5,366 nucleotides of DNA from Myxococcaceae bacterium. GTDB lineage: Bacteria > Myxococcota > Myxococcia > Myxococcales > Myxococcaceae. Shown piece by piece: positions 1 through 5,366 of this stretch (positions are counted from its first letter, which is position 1; the number at the start of each line of letters is the position of its first letter). Position numbers and translations under genes: made by a program. Under the pieces are notes generated by a model. That model had not been told where the DNA came from, made no database searches, and worked only from the letters and a program-made list of their open reading frames with translations. The stretch covers positions 1 to 5,366 of the forward strand of contig JAGSPQ010000320.1 in the NCBI GenBank assembly GCA_018262385.1. The letters run 5' to 3'.

Positions 1-1190
1 AGCGGATCAGCTACCTCGTCTCGGTGCGCAAGCAGGATCCGAACGAGGTGATCGGCGAGATCAAGAAGCTGCTGGGTGAGATCGAAGGGGTCACCGTGCG
101 AATGGTCGGCGATCGGATCTACCTCGACGGCCAGGCCTACACCCAGGCGGACGCCGATCGGATCGACCAGGTCGTCGGCCTCTACCCGAACGTGAAGAGC
201 TTCGTGAAGATCGCGCCCAACGCGAAGAAGCTGGTCGCCCAGAACCTCAACGCCGCGTTCCAGAAGGCGGGCCTGAAGAACGTGCAGGCCAACGTGGTCG
301 GCTCGACGATCTTCCTCGAGGGCTCGGTCGAGTCGCAGCAGGACCTGCAGAAGGCCGAGCTGATCACCAAGGCGATCGGCGAGAAGGTCGAGAACCTGCT
401 GGTGGTCGGCATCAAGCGGATGATCCTGAGCGAGGTGCAGTTCGTCGAAATCCGGCGCGACTCGAAGGATCGCTACGGCATCCGCTACCCGACCGACATC
501 TCGGGCTCGGCCGGCGCCAACTTCACCTTCTCCAAGGATCTGTTCCCGGGCAGCTTCGCCGAAGGCACCTCGGCCTACCGCATCGGCCTCACCTCCGGGA
601 TGGCGATCGGCTTTCAGAACAACGACGGCTACGGCCGCCTGCTCGCCCAGCCGAAGCTGGTGTGCGCCAGCGGCGAGAAGGCCGAGTTCATCTCGGGCGG
701 CGAGGTGCCGATTCCGCTGATCACCAACAACCAGTTCACCGTCGAGTACAAGCCGTATGGGGTGATCCTCAAGCTGCGCCCTACCGCCGACCGCAGCGGG
801 AACATCCAGACCGAGGTCGAGGCCGAGGTGAGCGAGATCGACCTCTCGGTCGCCGTCTCGATCGGCGGGTCCGCCTCGGTGCCCGGCTTCCGCAAGCGGG
901 CGGTGAAGACCAACGTCACCGTCCGGCACGGCGAGACGATCGTGCTGTCGGGGGTGTTCAGCCACGACGAGCAGAAGCAGGTCAGCAAGCTGCCCGGCCT
1001 GGGTCACATCCCGATCATCGGAGAGCTGTTCAAGAACCGCGCGTTCGACTCGACCAAGCGCGAGCTGGTGATCTTCGTCACTCCCCGCATCGTCAACCCC
1101 GACTCGGACAAGATCCGGACGATCATCGAAGACGTCAAGAGCCGCTACAAGCAGGCCCGCGGGGAAGTGAACTTCGGCATCTTCGATTGA
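1..1190 (+). CDS. cpaC: Secretin of a Tad/type IVc pilus-like system (CpaC/RcpA family), 5'-truncated
   Basis: Outer-membrane channel subunit; family members form a multimeric gated pore through which a Tad pilus or secreted substrate leaves the cell. The frame is open to the window edge (first whole codon at base 3, reading RISYLVSVRKQD), so the GTG at 24 is probably internal and the signal peptide and earliest N-terminal segment lie upstream. Two BON-like periplasmic domains are visible, each with a strand-turn signature: DRIYLDG near 111-131 and STIFLEG near 303-323. The secretin core runs from about 420 to 1115. It includes RLLAQPKLV (about 634-663), GGEVPIPL, the VPGF-RKRAVKTNVTVRHGET stretch (from about 880), LPGLGHIPIIGELF (990-1031) and the closing strand VIFVTPRIV (near 1068-1094). 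These are diagnostic secretin C-terminal motifs. The tail after them is short (about 31 residues). The following gene is a matching secretion ATPase. I am sure of the family; the choice of CpaC over other secretins rests on the BON domains and the CpaF neighbour. Confidence 0.93.
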   Translation, partial: RISYLVSVRKQDPNEVIGEIKKLLGEIEGVTVRMVGDRIYLDGQAYTQADADRIDQVVGLYPNVKSFVKIAPNAKKLVAQNLNAAFQKAGLKNVQANVVGSTIFLEGSVESQQDLQKAELITKAIGEKVENLLVVGIKRMILSEVQFVEIRRDSKDRYGIRYPTDISGSAGANFTFSKDLFPGSFAEGTSAYRIGLTSGMAIGFQNNDGYGRLLAQPKLVCASGEKAEFISGGEVPIPLITNNQFTVEYKPYGVILKLRPTADRSGNIQTEVEAEVSEIDLSVAVSIGGSASVPGFRKRAVKTNVTVRHGETIVLSGVFSHDEQKQVSKLPGLGHIPIIGELFKNRAFDSTKRELVIFVTPRIVNPDSDKIRTIIEDVKSRYKQARGEVNFGIFD

Positions 1191-1205
1191 CCTCCCGTCG
1201 GTCAA
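1187..1205. repeat. Inverted repeat TTGACC-N7-GGTCAA spanning the secretin stop codon
   Basis: A perfect 6-bp inverted repeat with a 7-base spacer (TCCCGTC) overlaps the TGA stop at 1188-1190. As RNA it would be a weak hairpin. No U-run follows, so it is not a convincing intrinsic terminator. It could be an operator half-site pair or chance. Confidence 0.35.
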
Positions 1206-1281
1206 GTGGACGCACAAGTAGGATTCTTCACTCCTTTCCAATGCTTGGAGCCGGTCGGCACGCGTTGTTAGGATGCGCGGC
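1191..1281 (+). promoter_or_regulatory. Only intergenic gap; candidate promoter region for the ATPase gene
   Basis: This 91-base gap is less GC-rich than its surroundings: 54 of 91 bases are G or C, and only 19 of 40 in 1211-1250. Besides the repeat at the secretin stop, it contains a second small inverted repeat, TCCAA-TGC-TTGGA (1237-1249). It also contains TG-T-TAGGAT (1266-1274), which resembles an extended -10 element, 18 bases after a weak -35-like TTGGAG (1245-1250). TAGGAT occurs a second time at 1219-1224. A dedicated promoter is therefore possible, but read-through from the secretin gene is equally compatible because no strong terminator is seen. Confidence 0.3.
1270..1273 (+). promoter_or_regulatory. 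Ribosome-binding site AGGA for the FHA-CpaF gene
   Basis: AGGA lies 8 bases before the ATG at 1282, a normal Shine-Dalgarno spacing. It overlaps the alternative upstream ATG at 1273, which itself has no suitably spaced site (the nearest GGAG is 22 bases upstream). This is the main reason to prefer 1282 as the start. Confidence 0.5.
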
Positions 1282-3096
1282 ATGTTTCTGATCACCCTGG
1301 TGGAGAAGGGCGGCGGCGGCGGGCAGTCGCTGACCTTCGAAAAGGCCGAAGTGACGATCGGCCGCCTTGCCGGCAACGACATCGTGCTCGGCAAGGGCAA
1401 CGTCTCCAAGTACCACTCCCGCTTCGTCCTCAAGGACGGCAAGTACATCGTGGTCGACATGCAGTCGACCAACGGGACCTTCGTCAACGGCAAGAAGATC
1501 GCCGCGCCGCAGGTGGTCAAGCCGACCGACAAGATCTACATCGGCGACTACATCCTCAACGTCGCGGCGCCGCCCGAAGACGAGCAAGCCGAAGACGAGC
1601 AGGAGTACGCCGAGGACGGTGAAGGCGAGGCCGAGGGCGAGGGCGAGCCCGCGGCCGAGGAAGAGTACGCCGAGGGCGACGGCGAGGAAGAGCAGGCCGA
1701 GGAAGAGTACGAAGAGGAAGAGCCCGAGGAAGAGACGCGCGCCCCCGAGAAGCAGCAGCGAATGCCGGCCTCGATGGCCAACGCGCTCAGCAAGCGCAAG
1801 AGCAAGGTGGACCCGGCGGTCGAGGCCTACGCCCGGCTGCAGAAGGACATCCACGACCGGCTGATCGAGTACCTCGACCTGCGCCGCCTCGACATGGATC
1901 GGCTGGGCGACGAAGAGCTGTGGCGCCGCACCGAGAAGGCGATTCGCGACATCCTCGATCAGATGGACTCCGACGGAGAGCTGCCGGAGGAGGTCGATCG
2001 CGAGGGCCTGCTGACCGACGTGCTCAACGAGGCGCTCGGCCTGGGGCCGCTCGAGGCGTTCCTGGCTTCCGACGAGATCTCGGAAATCATGGTGAACCAC
2101 GCCAACCAGATCTACATCGAGCGGCGCGGCAAGATCACCCTCAGCGACAAGATCTTCTCTTCCAACCAGGCGGTGCTGGGAGTGATCGAGCGGATCGTCG
2201 CGCCGATCGGCCGCCGGATCGACGAGTCGAGCCCGCTGGTCGACGCCCGGTTGAAGGACGGCAGCCGCGTCAACGCGATCATCCCTCCGCTCGCGCTCAA
2301 AGGGCCCTGCATCACGATCCGGAAGTTCAAGCGCGACGCGCTGAAGATCGAAGATCTGATCAAGTACAAGACGCTCACCGCCCAGATGGCCGAGTTCATC
2401 GAGATGTGCGTCAAGGCGCACAAGAACATGGTGATCTCGGGCGGCACCGGCTCGGGCAAGACCACCACCCTCAACATCATCAGCTCGTTCATCCCCGATG
2501 ACGAGCGGATCATCACCGTCGAGGACGCCGCCGAATTGCAGCTGCCCCAGGATCACTGGATTCAGCTCGAGTCGCGCCCGCCCAACCTCGAAGGCAAGGG
2601 CGCGATCACCATTCGCGACCTGGTGAAGAACTGCCTGCGAATGCGGCCCGACCGGATCGTGGTCGGAGAGTGCCGGGCCGGCGAGACGCTCGACATGCTG
2701 CAGGCGATGAACACCGGCCACGACGGCTCGCTGACCACCCTCCACGCCAACACTCCCCGCGACGCGCTGGCCCGGATGGAGACGATGGTGCTGATGGCCG
2801 GCATGGATCTGCCGGTGAAGGCGATTCGGGAACAGATCGCCAGCGCGGTGCATCTGATCGTCCAGCAGACGCGCTTCTCGGACGGCAGCCGCCGCCTCTC
2901 GTACATCACCGAGATCTCGGGGATGGAGGTCGACATCGTCACCCTCCAGGACATCTTCTATTTCAAGCAGGAGGGCTTCACCGAGGACGGCAAGGTGCGC
3001 GGGCGCTACGTCGCCTCTGGCTTCGTGCCCAAGTTCTACGATGAGCTGCAGCGGCGCGGTATCCCGGTGAACATGGGCATTTTCCGCGAGGAATGA
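1282..3096 (+). CDS. cpaF: FHA-domain-containing CpaF/TadA-type secretion ATPase
   Basis: Cytoplasmic hexameric motor ATPase of a Tad-like pilus or secretion machine (type II/IV secretion ATPase superfamily); 604 residues from ATG 1282, against roughly 420-480 for a plain CpaF. The extra length is an N-terminal FHA domain (residues 1-94) with the phosphothreonine-binding set G27-R28, S42, H45, N64-G65. An acidic linker follows (99-151: 32 of 53 residues Asp/Glu, no Lys/Arg). The CpaF part begins near residue 170, with an N-terminal helical domain and GPLEAFLASDEISEIMVN. Catalytic motifs follow: Walker A GGTGSGKTTT (387-396, K393), Asp box VEDAAE with E414-D415, Walker B RPDRIVVGE ending at E463, and His box TGHDGSLTTLHAN with H480 and H488. 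All look intact. An in-frame ATG at 1273 would add MRG. I prefer 1282 for its AGGA site and because it aligns gaplessly from residue 1 with the first FHA domain of the next protein. It overlaps that gene by ATGA, suggesting coupled translation. The FHA domain implies control by a Ser/Thr kinase, not seen here. Confidence 0.95.
   Translation: MFLITLVEKGGGGGQSLTFEKAEVTIGRLAGNDIVLGKGNVSKYHSRFVLKDGKYIVVDMQSTNGTFVNGKKIAAPQVVKPTDKIYIGDYILNVAAPPEDEQAEDEQEYAEDGEGEAEGEGEPAAEEEYAEGDGEEEQAEEEYEEEEPEEETRAPEKQQRMPASMANALSKRKSKVDPAVEAYARLQKDIHDRLIEYLDLRRLDMDRLGDEELWRRTEKAIRDILDQMDSDGELPEEVDREGLLTDVLNEALGLGPLEAFLASDEISEIMVNHANQIYIERRGKITLSDKIFSSNQAVLGVIERIVAPIGRRIDESSPLVDARLKDGSRVNAIIPPLALKGPCITIRKFKRDALKIEDLIKYKTLTAQMAEFIEMCVKAHKNMVISGGTGSGKTTTLNIISSFIPDDERIITVEDAAELQLPQDHWIQLESRPPNLEGKGAITIRDLVKNCLRMRPDRIVVGECRAGETLDMLQAMNTGHDGSLTTLHANTPRDALARMETMVLMAGMDLPVKAIREQIASAVHLIVQQTRFSDGSRRLSYITEISGMEVDIVTLQDIFYFKQEGFTEDGKVRGRYVASGFVPKFYDELQRRGIPVNMGIFREE
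1653..1711 (+). repeat. Imperfect repeats inside the acidic linker of the ATPase
   Basis: GGCCGAGGAAGAGTACG occurs twice, at 1653-1669 and 1695-1711, a 42-base (14-codon) period. It encodes AEEEY each time; an earlier related EQEYAED unit sits near 1600-1614. The whole low-complexity tract (about 1576-1734) is a GAG/GAA-rich coding repeat that could change length by slippage without breaking the frame. Confidence 0.7.
3088..3096 (+). promoter_or_regulatory. Stop/start overlap (ATGA) with embedded GAGGA site
   Basis: The ATPase stop TGA (3094-3096) overlaps ATG 3093-3095 of the next gene. GAGGA at 3088-3092 touches the ATG, so initiation there would rely on ribosomes terminating on the upstream gene and restarting. 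The same GAGGA is 6 bases from TTG 3099, which could be used for independent initiation. Confidence 0.6.
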
Positions 3097-5366
3097 ACTT
3101 GGCCGCGATCGTCATCCGCTTCCCCGACGGGACCGAGCAGGAGCACGAGCTCGCCGGGCAGCTCACGGTGGGCCGCGCCGACGGCAATGATCTGGTGCTC
3201 GCCGAGGGCGGGGTGTCGCGCAAGCACGCCCGCTTCTTCGTCGAGGGCTCCGAGGTGCTGGTGGAGGACACCGGCTCGGCGAACGGGACCTTCGTCGACG
3301 GCGAGAAGATTGGCGGGCCGACCAGGCTGGGGCCGCGCGCCCAGGTCGCGATCGGCGACTACGAGATCAAGGTGAAGGGCAACGGCGCCGGCGCCGACGC
3401 CGCGAAGGCCAGACCGAAGGCCGGCGCGAAGGGGCCGGTGCCGGTCGGGGCGGGCAGCGGAGAGCGGACCACCGCCCAGAAGGTGATGAAGCCGCCCCGG
3501 GCGACCACCACCATGCCCGCGGTGAAGAAGGACCCGGCCGCCGGAGCCGCGCTCGCCAGGCGCACCCGGCCGACGGCGGCCCCCAGCGCCGGGGCGGTGC
3601 TGCGCGGCCTGACCGGCGCGTTCATGAACAAGAGCTTCCCGATCAAGGGAACGATGGTGGTCGGCCGGGTTGCCGGCACCGACGTCCAGCTCGAGGACGA
3701 CTCGGTGAGCCGCCGCCACGCCGAAGTGGTGATGACCGGCAAGACGGTGGTGCTCAAGGATCTGGGCAGCGCCAATGGCACCACCGTCAACGGGCAGCCG
3801 CTGACCGGCGAGCTGACGCTCCAGCCGGGCGACATCATCCAGTTCGGGGTGGTGGAGATGGCGTATGAGAACGGGGCGGGAGGCAGCGAGTCGCGGCTGC
3901 CGGCGCGCCGTCCGGGCGGCAAGGCACCTCCGCCGCGCCGGGGCAGGGGCCTCGAGCCGGACGAGGACGATCTGAGCGGCGACTTCGAGGGCTCTTCGGC
4001 CGGCCTCGATCCGCGCAAGAAGAAGCTGCTGATCGGCGTCGGCATCGGCCTGGCGGTGATGACCGGCGGGGTGTTGATCTTCGCCTTCAAGACCCCGCCC
4101 CCGGTGGAGGTCGACCCGATCAAGAAGACCCCGATGTTGACCCAGCTGCCGGTCGAGCAGCAGATCGAGGAGTACCTCTCGCAGTGCCGCCAGTACTCGT
4201 CGGTCGACCTGGGCGAGCCCAACTGGGAGAAGGCCGAGGGCTACTGCAAGAAGGTCCTCGACCTCGAGCCGATTCACCAGGAAGCCAACCAGCTGCTGGC
4301 GCGGATCAAGGTCGAGCGGAAGTGCGAGGACAACTACAACAAGGCGAAGAAGCAGCTGTCGCGCCTGCGGGAAGAGGAAGCGCTCGACGCCCTCAAAGAG
4401 ATCACCAACGTCTGCAGCTACTACCTGAAGGCGCTCCCGCTGGTGAAAGAGGCGATGGAGGCGGTGAAGAAGCACGTCGGCCCGGAGTGCAAGGACTACA
4501 GCAACAACGGGAAGCTCGATCAGGCCTACGCGCCGTGCGAGCGGTACATGTCCTTTGCCTGCCAGTCGATGAAGTCCGAGGAGCTCTACCCTCCGGCGCT
4601 CAAGGTGCTGTGCCTCAGCGGCGGCGGGAAGCACTGCTGGAAGCCGAAGGATCCGATGTACGTCAACTTCCTCAAGGCGCGCGAGAAGAAGGATCCCAAG
4701 GCGCCGCCGTGGAAGTGCGAGAAGATCACCATCTACCCGGTCGAGAACAACGAGCAGAACGTGACCAACCGGGTGATCAAGGACAACTTCATCACCCTCT
4801 ACAAGGCCAAGGACCTGTCGGAGGTCGTCTCGCTGTACTTCGAGGGCAAGGCGGTCGAGGGGATGGCGACGCTGCAGAACCGGGTGATCAACAACATCGA
4901 GAAGGCTCCGCTGCACGAGTCGGCGAAGAACCTCGGCAAGCAGATCACGACCGTCGACCAGCTCTACAAGGCGGGGCAGGGCGAGCTGGGAAACAACCGG
5001 CCCGACAAGGCGAACGAGTACTTCAGCGAGGCGCTGACGATCGACGAGCAGCTGGTGCTGGGGGCAGAGAAGGCGGCCCAGCCGATGGAGAAGAAGAAGA
5101 AGGACCTCGAGAAGCTGACCAGCTACTACCGGCGCAACATCCAGCAGGACATGGCGACGGCCTGCTACCAGCGCGGCAAGGACCTGATGGATCGTCAGGA
5201 TCGCCGGCAGGCCTGCAAGATCTGGAAGATGGGCTTCGGGTTCTGGAAGGGAAACTCGGACCTGCTGCGCGCGGTCACCAACGTCTGCACCCAGGAAGCG
5301 GCCCGCCGGCTCGAGGCCGCCGGCAGCTGCGAGGACCTCGACGTGGTGCTCGAGTTCGCCGTCAAT
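3093..5366 (+). CDS. Double-FHA, single-pass membrane protein with Cys-rich TPR-like periplasmic region; 3'-truncated
   Basis: Not recognised as a named gene. 758 codons are open from ATG 3093 to the window end, with no stop. FHA1 (residues 1-94) has G27-R28, S42, H45, N64-G65. A basic Ala/Pro/Thr-rich linker follows (95-164). FHA2 (about 165-258) has G191-R192, S206, H209, N228-G229. A second charged linker leads to RKKK (308-311) and one hydrophobic helix (about 312-332). By the positive-inside rule the FHA domains are cytoplasmic and the C-terminus periplasmic. That region looks TPR-like: WEKAEGYCKKVLDLEP (378-393), LYKAGQGELGNN followed by KANEYFSEALTID (624-651), and GKDLMDRQDRRQACKIWKMGF (695-715). 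It holds all 14 cysteines of the visible protein; none lies before residue 365. The ATG overlaps the ATPase stop. GAGGA (3088-3092) abuts it and is better spaced for an in-frame TTG at 3099, an alternative start. By context it may bind phosphothreonine partners, perhaps including the machine itself, and link the inner-membrane complex to periplasmic parts. Function is inferred. Confidence 0.88.
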   Translation, partial: MNLAAIVIRFPDGTEQEHELAGQLTVGRADGNDLVLAEGGVSRKHARFFVEGSEVLVEDTGSANGTFVDGEKIGGPTRLGPRAQVAIGDYEIKVKGNGAGADAAKARPKAGAKGPVPVGAGSGERTTAQKVMKPPRATTTMPAVKKDPAAGAALARRTRPTAAPSAGAVLRGLTGAFMNKSFPIKGTMVVGRVAGTDVQLEDDSVSRRHAEVVMTGKTVVLKDLGSANGTTVNGQPLTGELTLQPGDIIQFGVVEMAYENGAGGSESRLPARRPGGKAPPPRRGRGLEPDEDDLSGDFEGSSAGLDPRKKKLLIGVGIGLAVMTGGVLIFAFKTPPPVEVDPIKKTPMLTQLPVEQQIEEYLSQCRQYSSVDLGEPNWEKAEGYCKKVLDLEPIHQEANQLLARIKVERKCEDNYNKAKKQLSRLREEEALDALKEITNVCSYYLKALPLVKEAMEAVKKHVGPECKDYSNNGKLDQAYAPCERYMSFACQSMKSEELYPPALKVLCLSGGGKHCWKPKDPMYVNFLKAREKKDPKAPPWKCEKITIYPVENNEQNVTNRVIKDNFITLYKAKDLSEVVSLYFEGKAVEGMATLQNRVINNIEKAPLHESAKNLGKQITTVDQLYKAGQGELGNNRPDKANEYFSEALTIDEQLVLGAEKAAQPMEKKKKDLEKLTSYYRRNIQQDMATACYQRGKDLMDRQDRRQACKIWKMGFGFWKGNSDLLRAVTNVCTQEAARRLEAAGSCEDLDVVLEFAVN

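Noticed and set aside
24..26. GTG at 24 as the true start of the secretin.
   Set aside because: The frame is open upstream with sensible residues (RISYLVS). No signal peptide follows the GTG, as a secretin would need, so the gene is cut by the window edge.
1187..1192. TTGACC as a -35 box (5 of 6 matches).
   Set aside because: No -10-like hexamer lies 16-18 bases downstream (GACGCA, ACGCAC, CGCACA). The nearest, TAGGAT at 1219, is 26 bases away.
1257..1270. Possible sigma-54 promoter (GGCAC ... TTG).
   Set aside because: The GC dinucleotide required at -12 is absent at the correct distance from GG; TA is found instead.
662..1291. Plus-strand open frame overlapping the secretin and the gap.
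   Set aside because: It is out of frame with the secretin motifs, and its translation is Arg/Gly/Pro-rich with no family signature.
1228..2853. Long open frame on the minus strand opposite the ATPase (541 codons).
   Set aside because: It lies antisense to an ATPase with all catalytic motifs intact. Its translation is low-complexity (Leu/Val/Asp/Arg-rich) as expected for the reverse of GC-rich codons, and no domain is recognisable.
3036..4916. Long open frame on the minus strand opposite the double-FHA gene (626 codons), plus a second one at 3359-4222.
   Set aside because: The plus strand has a continuous 758-codon frame with two FHA domains and TPR-like repeats. The antisense products are compositionally biased shadows.
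1..5366. tRNA, rRNA, CRISPR array, insertion sequence or attachment site.
   Set aside because: Coding sequence fills all but 91 bases. No regularly spaced repeats, transposase motifs or tRNA-like folds were seen on either strand.

Overview
The window looks like chromosomal DNA of a high-GC Gram-negative bacterium. Codons end almost always in G or C, and AAG, GAG, CTG and ATC dominate. A secretin implies an outer membrane. Forkhead-associated (FHA) phosphothreonine-binding domains built into secretion genes fit Myxococcota or related former Deltaproteobacteria, which are rich in Ser/Thr kinase signalling. The lineage is inferred from style, not from a marker gene.

There are three genes, all on the + strand, and almost no spare DNA. 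(1) Positions 1-1190 hold the C-terminal part of a CpaC/RcpA-type secretin with BON-like periplasmic domains; its start lies upstream of the window. (2) A 91-base gap (1191-1281) is the only non-coding stretch. It holds two small inverted repeats, a ribosome-binding site and a possible promoter. (3) Positions 1282-3096 encode a CpaF/TadA-type secretion ATPase with an N-terminal FHA domain and a very acidic linker. (4) A protein starting at 3093 overlaps the ATPase stop codon by ATGA and runs off the window end without a stop, with 758 codons visible. It has two FHA domains, one transmembrane helix and a cysteine-rich, TPR-like region predicted to be periplasmic.

Together these look like part of a Tad-like (type IVc pilus / type II secretion family) machine: an outer-membrane channel, a cytoplasmic motor, and an inner-membrane protein that could link cytoplasmic phosphothreonine signals to the periplasm. 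The notable feature is three FHA domains in two adjacent, translationally coupled genes, with the double-FHA membrane protein placed where classical tad loci have tadB/tadC. The family assignments of the secretin and ATPase are firm. The role of the third protein and the phospho-regulation model are inference.
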